Shown one piece after another: positions 1 to 7,074 of a stretch of 8,673 nt of DNA. This stretch comes from Candidatus Rifleibacteriota bacterium (GTDB taxonomy: Bacteria > UBP17 > UBA6191 > JACPRK01): the NCBI GenBank assembly GCA_016213865.1, contig JACQZL010000040.1, positions 1 to 8,673 on the forward strand, written 5' to 3'. The notes under the pieces are model-generated. The model was not told the origin of the DNA, did not search any database, and worked only from the letters and a program-made list of their open reading frames with translations. The stretch's first letter is position 1, and the number at the start of each line of letters is the position of its first letter. Position numbers and translations under genes: made by a program.

Positions 1-970
1 CGATCAGCCGCGAGACATGCTTGCTCGAAAAGTCCAGCACCGACAGCGCGCTGAAGGGCTCATGGAACTCGACCGTGTGCAGGTTGATCTCGCGGTAGAC
101 CCCTTGCAGCGCCCCGCTCCGGATCAACTGGTTGATGAACTCGACCTGCTTGATGTCGTTGTTCAGGACTCCCTGTAGCACCAGCTCGATGGTCCTCCCG
201 ATACAGTCCAGTAGACCGTCGGGGCGCTGGGCCAACCGCGGGAAGAGTTTCACCACGTAGATGTCCCGAACCCGGCGGTCGGCGTCGATCGCCAGCTTCA
301 GCGGCGGGATGTTCGCCAGCAGCCCCCCATCCCAGTAGAGCTGGCCGTCCACCTCTGTCCACGGGAAGGCGATCGGGATGCTCGCCGAGGCCAGCACGTG
401 CTCGGGCAGGATGTTCTTGTTCGTGAAGATCGCCGATTCGCCCGAGATCACGTCCACGGCCGTGATGAACAGCCGGCGTCTGGCGTGTCTCAGTTTCTCC
501 ACGTCGAACGCGTGACGGAAGGTCTGCAGCATCGGCGAGGTGTCGAAAAGGTGGTTCCAGCCGAAGAAGTTCCAGATGTCGTACCGGTTCCGGAACGTGT
601 GGGTGTTGCCCAGCAGGGGGCGGTACTTGCGCAGTTGCCTGGGCACGAGCCACGACTCGGCCGACGAGAGGCTCAGCCAGAGCGCGCGCAGGTCCTCCGG
701 CGGCATCCCCTGGGCGATCGCCGTCGCGTTCACCGCGCCGACGGAAGTCCCGACCAGCACCGCGGGGCGAACGCCGTGGTCGTAGAGCGCCTGGTAGACC
801 CCGCACTCGTAGGCGCCGCGGGCACCTCCCCCGGACAACACCAGGGCCACCAGGGACTTGTCTCCACTTCGCGGCCGCCCGGGCAGCTTCGCCTTCGGCT
901 CCGGCGAACAGGTTGCTTCGGCGAATTGTCGCGCTGGGAAAGGGCTCTTGGCTGAGTCGAATTTGCCCAC
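1..970 (-). CDS. Patatin-like phospholipase, C-terminus beyond window edge
   Basis: This is a serine acyl-hydrolase of the patatin family, which cleaves acyl chains from lipids with a Ser-Asp dyad. Numbering from the GTG at 970, the glycine-rich oxyanion loop SGGGARGAY is at residues 46-54. The nucleophile elbow GTSVG is at 74-78 (Ser76), and the DGG motif holding the catalytic Asp is at 214-216. All three are intact and correctly spaced, so the visible part should be active. About 323 codons are visible and the frame runs off the left edge with no stop. No signal peptide is visible. The start is uncertain: an in-frame TAG lies just upstream (about 1023-1025), no ATG precedes the core, GTG 970 has a weak AAGG upstream, and GTG 850 would start directly at the core (VALVLSGGG). 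The ~40 residues between these GTGs look low in complexity and may be untranslated leader. The gene follows the muramidase gene on the same strand after 73 bases, which suggests one operon. Confidence 0.9.
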   Translation of the reverse strand, partial: MGKFDSAKSPFPARQFAEATCSPEPKAKLPGRPRSGDKSLVALVLSGGGARGAYECGVYQALYDHGVRPAVLVGTSVGAVNATAIAQGMPPEDLRALWLSLSSAESWLVPRQLRKYRPLLGNTHTFRNRYDIWNFFGWNHLFDTSPMLQTFRHAFDVEKLRHARRRLFITAVDVISGESAIFTNKNILPEHVLASASIPIAFPWTEVDGQLYWDGGLLANIPPLKLAIDADRRVRDIYVVKLFPRLAQRPDGLLDCIGRTIELVLQGVLNNDIKQVEFINQLIRSGALQGVYREINLHTVEFHEPFSALSVLDFSSKHVSRLI

Positions 971-987
971 GGTCGAGTGCCTTGCGA

Positions 988-1004
988 CGGAGCCCGCGGC
1001 TCCG
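988..1004. repeat. Short triloop hairpin between muramidase and lipase genes
   Basis: A perfect 7-bp stem (988-994 with 998-1004, CGGAGCC/GGCTCCG) closes a CGC triloop. It lies in the intercistronic space of the minus-strand gene pair. There is no T-run after it on either strand, so a classical intrinsic terminator is unlikely. It could affect translation or stability of the downstream lipase. A stem of this size is expected about once by chance in a GC-rich window this long, so it carries little weight alone. Confidence 0.4.
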
Positions 1005-1043
1005 GTTGGACCATCGAGAATCTACGTCCAGGGAGGCAGCAGT

Positions 1044-2285
1044 TCAGGAGTAGATCAGGTAGTGTCTGCGGGTCTTCTGGAACTCGTCGATGCCGTGCTG
1101 CCAGCTCTTCATCAGTGCGTCGGTGCCCCCCGGCCACAGCAACTCGTCCAGCGATGCGGTCAGGCCCAGCGACACCCGTAGGGACTTGAGGACCGAGGCC
1201 CATCCCGGTGCAGACGGATGCAGACGTTGCAGCGCCCGCAGCAGGGCCACGGGCACCTCCATCGGATCGATACGCGAGGGTCGGGCCGCCACCAATCGCA
1301 CGCCGCCGCAGGTCTTTCCCTTCAGCCGATCCGAGCGCGGGGTGAAGCGGATGGGAACGAACTTCACACCGTCCACACCTTCTCTCTGGAGCTCCCGGGC
1401 CAGCGCCGCCGGATCGCTCACCCACGGGGCCCCGACCACCTCGAACGGCAGCTTCGTCCCTCGCCCTTCGGCCAGGAAGCCGTTCACCGCGATCGTCTCC
1501 AGGCCCGGATAGAAGAGCGTCGACTCCCAGGTGGGCAGATTGGGGGAGGGAGGGACCCACGCCAGTCCCGTGTCTCCGAACAGCATCCCGCGTTTCCAGC
1601 CGCGCATCTCGATCACCTTCAACCGCGCGTGATAGCCGTACTCGGAGTTGAGCATCCGGGCGACCTCCCCGATCGTCATCCCGTGAAGGAGCGGCATCGG
1701 GTAGATCCCGGTGAAGCCCAGCCGCGTGCGATCCAGGCTCTTGCCCCCGACGTACCGCCCTCCAAGAGGGTTCGGCCGGTCGAGCACCCAGACCTCGACG
1801 CCGGCCTTCGCTGCCTCTTCCAGGAGGTAGCAGACCGTCGAAATGTAGGTGTAGAAGCGGGCACCCACGTCCTGCAAGTCCACCAGGACGAGGTCCAGTC
1901 CCGCGAGCATCCGGGGAGTCGGGCGGCGCGTCTTGCCGTAGAGGCTGTGGACGGGGATGTTCGTTCGCCGGTAAGTCGTGTTGGCAACGTCAAAGCCGCC
2001 CTCGATGGCTCCGTAGATGCCGTGCTCGGGAGCAAAGAGCGCCTGCACGTTCACGCCTCGATCGAGCAAAGCCTCCACGGTGGGACGGCCGGCGGAGGTG
2101 ACCCCCGCCTTGTGAGTGAGAACCCCCACGCGTTTGCCCTGCAGCAGCCCGAACTGTGAGGTCAGTAGCCGATCCACGCCGAGCTGCACCGGCCGGTGGA
2201 CGGCCCCGGGGAGCTCCTTTGCAGGACAGATGGGAGGAAAGGCCGCAAGCACGGACAACACCGAGAGTAGCAAAGTTCGTTTCAT
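1044..2285 (-). CDS. namZ: Secreted exo-beta-N-acetylmuramidase, NamZ/DUF1343 family
   Basis: The 413-residue protein matches the DUF1343 family in length and motifs. Members such as Bacillus subtilis NamZ (family GH171) remove terminal N-acetylmuramic acid from peptidoglycan fragments during wall recycling or scavenging. Residues 1-22 (MKRTLLLSVL..., ending PA) form a signal peptide, so it acts outside the cytoplasm. Conserved blocks in order are APEHGIYG (86-92, with Glu87 a candidate catalytic residue), DLQDVGARFYTY (136-147), VLDRPNPLGG (168-176), LLHGMTIGE (199-207) and the C-terminal-lobe motif EGRGT (273-277). The frame is intact and ends at a TGA. The ATG at 2285 is the first codon that gives a proper signal peptide; its ribosome binding site is weak (GAGCGA-like). 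It heads a likely two-gene transcript with the downstream patatin gene. NagZ, AmiE or a sugar permease, common partners in recycling clusters, are not visible here. The family call is firm; the substrate is inferred from the family. Confidence 0.93.
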   Translation of the reverse strand: MKRTLLLSVLSVLAAFPPICPAKELPGAVHRPVQLGVDRLLTSQFGLLQGKRVGVLTHKAGVTSAGRPTVEALLDRGVNVQALFAPEHGIYGAIEGGFDVANTTYRRTNIPVHSLYGKTRRPTPRMLAGLDLVLVDLQDVGARFYTYISTVCYLLEEAAKAGVEVWVLDRPNPLGGRYVGGKSLDRTRLGFTGIYPMPLLHGMTIGEVARMLNSEYGYHARLKVIEMRGWKRGMLFGDTGLAWVPPSPNLPTWESTLFYPGLETIAVNGFLAEGRGTKLPFEVVGAPWVSDPAALARELQREGVDGVKFVPIRFTPRSDRLKGKTCGGVRLVAARPSRIDPMEVPVALLRALQRLHPSAPGWASVLKSLRVSLGLTASLDELLWPGGTDALMKSWQHGIDEFQKTRRHYLIYS

Positions 2286-2379
2286 GGCAGATCGCTCGAG
2301 TTATCGGCATTCGCCACGCAGGCGTACAGGCTTCGGCCCGGCGCGGAACAGTCCGATACTACGAACGAGAGGTGGCTCG
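2286..2379. promoter_or_regulatory. Divergent intergenic region between namZ and SH3-like gene
   Basis: These 94 bases separate the divergently transcribed muramidase and SH3-like genes, so both promoters should lie here or just inside the flanking coding ends. I could not identify convincing -35/-10 pairs on either strand. On the plus strand a GAGAGG ribosome binding site (about 2367-2372) precedes the ATG at 2380. Confidence 0.4.
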
Positions 2380-3132
2380 ATGTCGCTCCTTGTCTCGACC
2401 TTTTGCCTTCGGAAAATCCCGTACTTGATGTTGAGGACCTTTTGCTTGCTGGCCCTCGTCACAGCGCCGCTGACCGCGGGCGACGGGGTTTCGGCCGTGC
2501 TGCACAAGGAAGGCCAAGCTGATTGGGTCGGCGCCTTCCTGCTGGACGGGCCCAGGGAGGCGGCCCGACCACTCGTGACGCTGCCTCGCGGAGAGACTGT
2601 CCGGATCCACCCCGAACGTGCCCAGGACGGCTACATGCCTGCCGAGAGACTGGACAGGAACGGCAAAGTCGCCCAATCCGGCTGGGTCCATCGCAAGTTC
2701 CTGAACTTCACCGAACCGGCCCCTGTCCCGGTCCCCTCGCCAGCCGCCGGGCCACGGGTCAAGCTCGAGGCCGCGTTGGCGTCTCCCGCCACGCCGCCCG
2801 TGGCTGCGCCGCGCCCCCAGCCGACCACGAAGCCCGAGGACCGGATGGGGCAGGCACTCCAGGCCCTCGAGACTCGCCTCAAGGCGCTCGAACAGCAGAC
2901 TGACGGCCTCCTCAAACGCATCCAGTCGCTCGAGAAGAACGGCACGGCCGATCCCGGCGTCGACTTCCTGCAGCGCCTTCAGAAGCTGGAAATGGACGTT
3001 CGCGCCCGGGACTCCTCCGCCCTGCCAACGGTCCCTTTCCCCGACGCGCAAAGACATGAGGACGCGGCGTCCGAACCAGACCCGCCGCCCTCCCGCATCC
3101 CGGGCATGAGCTGGATCATGCGCGGCTGGTAG
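2380..3132 (+). CDS. Secreted SH3-like/coiled-coil protein of unknown function
   Basis: The predicted 250-residue protein has four visible parts. Residues 1 to about 34 are a signal peptide or membrane anchor, basic (RK at 11-12) and then hydrophobic. Residues ~38-110 look like a bacterial SH3-type beta domain, rich in V/G/R and ending in GWVHRKFLNF. A Pro/Ala-rich linker spans ~112-153. Residues ~155-187 form a coiled coil with Leu/Ile at 160, 163, 167, 170, 177, 181 and 184. A proline-rich tail ends MSWIMRGW. The ATG at 2380 is chosen for its GAGAGG ribosome binding site; ATG 2428 (MLRTFCLLAL...) would give a more ordinary signal peptide but has poor upstream pairing. The arrangement suggests an envelope protein that binds wall or partner protein through the SH3-like part and oligomerises through the coil. 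I do not recognise a named family. The gene stands alone, followed by the hairpin array. Confidence 0.75.
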   Translation: MSLLVSTFCLRKIPYLMLRTFCLLALVTAPLTAGDGVSAVLHKEGQADWVGAFLLDGPREAARPLVTLPRGETVRIHPERAQDGYMPAERLDRNGKVAQSGWVHRKFLNFTEPAPVPVPSPAAGPRVKLEAALASPATPPVAAPRPQPTTKPEDRMGQALQALETRLKALEQQTDGLLKRIQSLEKNGTADPGVDFLQRLQKLEMDVRARDSSALPTVPFPDAQRHEDAASEPDPPPSRIPGMSWIMRGW

Positions 3133-3150
3133 GTTGTACCCTTTTGCCAA

Positions 3151-3281
3151 TCGGGAGCTTCGCCCCCGAACCCCGAACAAGGGATTGCATCCCTTGGAAC
3201 CCGCGATGATTGCGGGCTCCAGGGGCGAGCATCGCCCTTGGTGAGGTCTGGAGCAAAGCTCCAGTAGGGACATGAAGGTCC
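3151..3281. repeat. Array of consecutive short triloop stem-loops
   Basis: Six small inverted repeats follow each other almost without gaps. (1) 3151-3169: 8 pairs with one A-C mismatch, TTC loop. (2) 3178-3196: CAAGGGAT/ATCCCTTG, perfect 8 bp, TGC loop. (3) 3196-3220: 7-bp inner stem 3200-3206/3210-3216 (one G-T pair), TGA loop, extended past an A-C mismatch by GGA/TCC. (4) 3219-3241: 10 pairs (one G-T), GCA loop. (5) 3248-3264: CTGGAGC/GCTCCAG, perfect 7 bp, AAA loop. (6) 3268-3281: GGAC/GTCC with a 6-base loop. The stems differ in sequence while size and loop length are kept, so the shape rather than the sequence looks conserved. The array starts 19 bases after the stop of the SH3-like gene. 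It could be a 3' UTR/RNA-stability element, a transcriptional barrier or a dispersed repeat. No U-tract follows any stem. Confidence 0.75.
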
Positions 3282-3455
3282 GCTAACTCAGTTCCGCTCT
3301 TCGCTTGACCCGGCAGGCCTCCTGCTGGCAGAACCGAGAGTCGCGGACCGGTCAGGGTGCCGCAGCCACGGTTCCATGCGTAAGTTGCAGGGCAAGATGC
3401 GCTCGCGGCCCGGAGTCGTACGCCCCGGTTCGAGTTGGTGCGCCTCTCGTCCAGC

Positions 3456-3461
3456 AGGAGG
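3456..3461 (+). promoter_or_regulatory. Strong ribosome binding site fixing the 3468 start
   Basis: AGGAGG lies six bases before ATG 3468, a near-perfect anti-Shine-Dalgarno match. It favours this start over the upstream in-frame ATG at 3435 and the downstream ATG at 3504. Confidence 0.8.
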
Positions 3462-3467
3462 CTGGAA

Positions 3468-4061
3468 ATGAGTCGTCCCTTTCCGAGCGGTGCAGTTCGA
3501 CGGATGGTCCGGATCGGAGCGGTCCTGCTCCTCTACCTGGTGGCGACGGAGCCGGCGCGCGCCACGATCCTCGAGAAGATCGAGTTCGACAGGCTCTGTC
3601 AAACCTCCGAGACGATCGTCGTCGGCAAGTGCGCCGGCAAGGTGTGCAGGTGGGATCGGGCGCACCAGACCATCCTGACCGTCTACTCGTTCACCGTGTC
3701 CGAGGCCCTGAAGGGGCAACCGACTCCGACGGTGGAGGTGGTGACGTTGGGCGGAGTCATCGGCACCCAGGGACTGGGCGTGGCCGGTTCTCCCTCCTTC
3801 CGCAACGACGAGGAGTACGTGCTGTTCCTGGAGCGCGCGCCCGAAGGCTCGTGGCGCTGCAGGGGCTGGACTCAGGGCCGCTACGAGGTGTTCCTGGACC
3901 CGAAGGCCAACGCCAAAGCCGTCCGCGGCGACACCTCCGGGGCCGCCCTGCTACGCAAGGCCAGCGGCAAGCTCGAGGAGGGAGGCCCGGGTCGGCCGAT
4001 GAGCCTCTCCACCTTCCTCGACACCGTCCGCACCGAGTCGGCCAAAGGCGGTCCGCATTGA
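3468..4061 (+). CDS. Small secreted protein coupled to matrixin protease
   Basis: The 197-residue product has a basic start (SGAVRRMVRIG), a hydrophobic stretch (~16-27) and a likely signal peptidase site after ARA (30-32), so it should be exported. The mature part contains ILEKIEFDRLCQTSETIVVGKC (34-55), then VYSFTVSEALKG (72-83), VVTLGGVIG (91-99), and FRNDEEYVLFLER (111-123) leading to a GRYEV strand (137-141). From memory, small beta-rich proteins with this V-G-x-V / LKG / GG / E-E-Y-V-L-F-L pattern are often encoded just before matrixin-like proteases; I cannot name a Pfam entry with certainty. Four cysteines (44, 55, 60, 131) could form two disulfides after export. The stop overlaps the protease start, implying coupled translation and a shared job, for example a chaperone, inhibitor or cofactor of the protease. 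That role is inferred from position only. Confidence 0.85.
   Translation: MSRPFPSGAVRRMVRIGAVLLLYLVATEPARATILEKIEFDRLCQTSETIVVGKCAGKVCRWDRAHQTILTVYSFTVSEALKGQPTPTVEVVTLGGVIGTQGLGVAGSPSFRNDEEYVLFLERAPEGSWRCRGWTQGRYEVFLDPKANAKAVRGDTSGAALLRKASGKLEEGGPGRPMSLSTFLDTVRTESAKGGPH
4044..4061 (+). promoter_or_regulatory. Translational-coupling junction with TTG start
   Basis: The stop of the upstream gene (TGA 4059-4061) overlaps the TTG start (4058-4060) of the protease gene as TTGA. AAAGG at 4044-4048 and GGCGG at 4047-4051 provide a ribosome binding site. No in-frame ATG occurs before the catalytic domain, and the TTG is followed directly by a signal peptide, so I take this as the real start. Confidence 0.75.
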
Positions 4062-7036
4062 CGTCCCGGCGCCGCCTTCTCGCAGCCACCGCGGGCGTAG
4101 CGCTTCTCTTCAGCCGGGTGGCGCTCGCCTGGGCGCCGTCCACCGTCTCCAGGTCGACGTTCACGCCGTGCAAGTGGCCGAACGGTCTGGTGTCCTACAA
4201 GCTGAACCCGAACCACGGCGCCAATGTCGTCGGCACGAACGCCGAGGTCCAGACCGCGGTGCTCAGCGCCTTCGCCGCCTGGGACGACGTGACCGGAACG
4301 TCGCTCCAGGTTTCCAGCCTGGGCCTTTCGACGGATATCGCCAAGAACTCGAGCGCCCAGAGTGGGAATGTCGTCTTGTTCCTGGATTCGGCGTCCTCGG
4401 CGCAGATGAGTGGGGCCCTGGCTGTCACCTACACCTCCTTCGACCCGTCGACCGGGGCTTTCATCGATGCCGACATCGTCTTCAATACCAGCCAGCCGTT
4501 CTTCACGGCGGTCGCCGACAGCCAGCGCTACGACCTCCAGTCGGTCCTGACCCACGAGATTGGACACCTGCTGGGCCTGGATCACACGGCTGTCCTCTCG
4601 GCGACGATGTTCCAGTCGACAGCCCCGGCCGCGACAGCCCAGCGCACGCTGGCCGCGGATGACGTGGCCGGGCTCAGGACCACCTATCCGGGCGGGGCCA
4701 CTACCGGAAACCTCTCGGGCCAGATCGCCAAGAGCTCCGGCGGCGGGGTCCTGGGAGCAGCCGTCTTTGCGGTCGACAGCCACGGCGTGGTGGCCGCGGG
4801 GGCGTTCTCCGAGACCTCGCTGGGCAATTTCACGATCCGCGGACTGCCTCCAGGAACCTACAGTCTGGGGGTCGAGCCGCTCGACGGGCCCATGCGGCAG
4901 GAGAACCTCGGCGGCTACTACCAGGTCGCCGGCTTCTTCGACACGGCTTTCTTCACGCGGCTGCCGGCGGGGTCCTTCACGGTCAATGCGGGCCAGACGA
5001 CCAGCGCCGGAACACTGATCGTCACCGCCGGGACCTCGACGATCAACCCTCAACAGCTCGTCGGCATCACGCAACCCGGGGCCCTGTCTCTCTCTTACGG
5101 GGCACTTGTGTCGATCGACGCCGGAACCCAGGGCAAGCAACTGCTGGTCGTCCATACGAACGGGGTCACCGCCGCCACGCAGGTCGCCATCGCGGGCAGC
5201 GACATCTCCCTCGGGGCCCCGACCAGCGGGCAGTTCTCGCCTCCCAGCACCCTCACCTTTCGCCGGTTCGGCCTGACGGTGCCCGGTACCATCCCTCCCG
5301 GGGGACGTTCGATCCTCTTCCAGGAGGGCGCCAACGTCGGTCTGCTGCAGGGTGGTCTCGACGTCACGGGCGAAGCGGTCCCGCCACCGAACACCCCTCC
5401 GATTGCCAATGCCGGACTTTCTCGCGTGGTGCCGCAAGGCTCCACCGTCCAGCTATCAGGCACCGCCTCGAGTGACCCCGACGGCAATCCGCTGACCTAC
5501 TCCTGGCTGCAACTCTCGGGGCCGGAGACCGCCCTGCAGGGGGCGGCGACCGCGCAGCCCTCGTTCGTCGCCAGCATCAACGGCGTCTATCGCTTCAAGC
5601 TCACGGTGACGGACCCGTCGAACGCGTCGGACAGCGCCACCGTCGACATCACGTCCAATGCCCCTCCCATCCCCAACCCGGGGCCGAACCGGTCGGTCAC
5701 CGGCGCCCCGACCATCACGCTGGACGCCACGGCCTCCAGCGATCCCGACGGCACGCCCCTCACCTACGCGTGGGAGCAGGTCAGCGGCCCCGCTCCGATC
5801 CTCTCGCCGACAGTCGCGGCCGTGGTCGATGTCGTGCCGACGAAGGTCGGGGTGTACGTCTTTCGGCTCACGGTGAGCGACGGGGACCTGAGCCGCTCGG
5901 CCGAGGTGCAGCTCATCCGTGATTCCCTGCCGCCGCAGGCCAGCATCTCCGGGACTGCGAGGACCACCGCCGGCCTGCCCGTGACTCTCTCCGGGCTCGG
6001 CTCCACCGACCCTGACGGCGACCCGCTCTTCTATTCCTGGAGCCAGACCGCCGGCCCCCTCGTGAAACTGGGCGTCACAGGCCAGGCCACGCTGAGCTTC
6101 ACGACGTCGACCGCGGGCACGTACGGCTTTCGCTTGACCGTCCTGGAGCCGCAAGGTCTGACGGCTACCGCGACGGCCTCCGTCCAGTTGGATCGCCCCG
6201 CGGTGACTCCGACGGCCGAAGCCGGACCGGACCGCACGGTGGAGGTGGGCTCCACGGTCCAACTCTACGGGTCCGCGAGCCGCGATCCGTACGGGAGGCG
6301 GCTGCTCTTCACCTGGAGTCAGCGCTCGGGCCCGCTCGTCGCACTGAACGCCCCTGACGCGCCCACGCCGACGTTCACCGCCGCGGCGGGTGGCACCTAC
6401 GAATTCCGCTTGACGGTCACCAATCCGGACGGGCTGCAGCAGTTTGGCGACGTGCGCATCGTCGCCCAGGCCGTGACCCCGGCCACGGCCACCCTGGAGC
6501 TGTCGCGGGGGCTCAATCTGCTGGCGTTGCCCGGGCAGCCCGTCACGACCGACGGGACGGCCTTCACGGCGTCCGACCTGGCCGTGCTGCTGCGTGCAAC
6601 CCACCTGGTGCGCGTGGCCCCCTCGAGCGGGTCCGGTTCGCGGTTCCAGGTATGGCTCGCGAGCTTCGAATCGTCCCCGGACTTCGCGGTGCTGGGCGGG
6701 CAGGGCTACGTCGTCTCGATGCAGGCGGGTGCCACGGTCACCTATTCCGGAGTCCCGTGGCCCGACTCCACCAGACGGATCCCGCTTCAGGCCGGGCCCA
6801 ATCTGGTCGGGCTGCCGGGGGCGGTTCCCGCATCCTATGGCGCGAGCGAACTGGCCGCGGCCGGCGGCTCCGGCTTCGTCGCCGAGCGGCTCCCCCCGAC
6901 GCTCGAGAGCCCCGCAGGCTCCTGGCGCGTCTTCGTGAGCGGCCTTGAAGAGAGCGCGTTCGCCCTGTCGTCAGGCAAGAGCTACCTTCTGCTGGCCCCG
7001 GCCGGACGGCTGCCGATCGAGTTCCCGGCGCCGTGA
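4058..7036 (+). CDS. Secreted matrixin-type metalloprotease with PKD-like repeats
   Basis: The 992-residue product starts with an export signal carrying a Tat-like SRRRLL motif (3-8) and ending near ALAWA (22-26). The catalytic domain (~38-215) has the zinc site HEIGHLLGLDH (166-176: His166, His170, His176, with Glu167 as general base) and a Met-turn at Met184, typical of M10A matrixins. Residues ~217-300 resemble a carboxypeptidase regulatory-like beta domain (GLPPGTYSL). Residues ~318-440 are beta-rich and unassigned. Four PKD/K319L-like repeats follow, near 446-533, 534-622, 623-716 and 717-806, each with an S-x-DPDG-type loop and a GxYxFRLTV strand. Two related C-terminal modules (~812-898, ~906-990) complete it. 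There is no propeptide of MMP type and only one cysteine (Cys38). It probably degrades external or surface protein, with the repeats serving adhesion or spacing. Translation is likely coupled to the preceding gene. Confidence 0.92.
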   Translation: MTSRRRLLAATAGVALLFSRVALAWAPSTVSRSTFTPCKWPNGLVSYKLNPNHGANVVGTNAEVQTAVLSAFAAWDDVTGTSLQVSSLGLSTDIAKNSSAQSGNVVLFLDSASSAQMSGALAVTYTSFDPSTGAFIDADIVFNTSQPFFTAVADSQRYDLQSVLTHEIGHLLGLDHTAVLSATMFQSTAPAATAQRTLAADDVAGLRTTYPGGATTGNLSGQIAKSSGGGVLGAAVFAVDSHGVVAAGAFSETSLGNFTIRGLPPGTYSLGVEPLDGPMRQENLGGYYQVAGFFDTAFFTRLPAGSFTVNAGQTTSAGTLIVTAGTSTINPQQLVGITQPGALSLSYGALVSIDAGTQGKQLLVVHTNGVTAATQVAIAGSDISLGAPTSGQFSPPSTLTFRRFGLTVPGTIPPGGRSILFQEGANVGLLQGGLDVTGEAVPPPNTPPIANAGLSRVVPQGSTVQLSGTASSDPDGNPLTYSWLQLSGPETALQGAATAQPSFVASINGVYRFKLTVTDPSNASDSATVDITSNAPPIPNPGPNRSVTGAPTITLDATASSDPDGTPLTYAWEQVSGPAPILSPTVAAVVDVVPTKVGVYVFRLTVSDGDLSRSAEVQLIRDSLPPQASISGTARTTAGLPVTLSGLGSTDPDGDPLFYSWSQTAGPLVKLGVTGQATLSFTTSTAGTYGFRLTVLEPQGLTATATASVQLDRPAVTPTAEAGPDRTVEVGSTVQLYGSASRDPYGRRLLFTWSQRSGPLVALNAPDAPTPTFTAAAGGTYEFRLTVTNPDGLQQFGDVRIVAQAVTPATATLELSRGLNLLALPGQPVTTDGTAFTASDLAVLLRATHLVRVAPSSGSGSRFQVWLASFESSPDFAVLGGQGYVVSMQAGATVTYSGVPWPDSTRRIPLQAGPNLVGLPGAVPASYGASELAAAGGSGFVAERLPPTLESPAGSWRVFVSGLEESAFALSSGKSYLLLAPAGRLPIEFPAP

Positions 7037-7074
7037 GGGGAACTCCGGGTCTCGGCTCCCGGCTTGGGGCTCGG

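Larger units (their letters stand above)
3133..3467. other. 335-base non-coding region before the protease unit
   Basis: I find no credible gene here. The left half holds the hairpin array described separately. The right half (about 3285-3467) should contain the promoter of the 3468 gene. A TTGACC at 3305-3310 resembles a -35 box, but no good -10 follows at 16-18 bases. A small GCAGG/CCTGC hairpin with a CCT triloop lies at 3313-3325. A long open frame on the plus strand crosses the region, but it has arginine-rich shadow composition and no conserved motif. Confidence 0.6.

Noticed and set aside
730..1560. Minus-strand open frame of 276 codons spanning the lipase/muramidase junction
   Set aside because: It overlaps both genes out of frame, is arginine/glycine/proline-rich with no motif, and the real genes in the other frames carry intact catalytic motifs.
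1218..2159. Plus-strand open frame of 313 codons antisense to namZ
   Set aside because: Histidine/arginine-rich shadow of the muramidase coding strand; no ribosome binding site and no recognisable domain.
3151..3281. CRISPR array or integron attC site as explanation of the hairpin array
   Set aside because: There is no repeated direct unit, no regular spacers, no cas or integrase gene, and the stems differ in sequence from one another.
3305..3333. Sigma70 promoter starting from TTGACC
   Set aside because: The -35-like box has no acceptable -10 hexamer at 16-18 bases, so it is not listed as a feature.
3305..4057. Upstream extension of the protease frame
   Set aside because: It overlaps the well-supported 3468-4061 gene and has shadow composition. 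The signal peptide and ribosome binding site place the protease start at TTG 4058.
3881..6604. Two long minus-strand open frames (518 and 382 codons) antisense to the protease
   Set aside because: Typical GC-rich antisense frames, rich in R/G/D with no motif; the plus strand encodes clear matrixin and PKD-like domains across the same bases.
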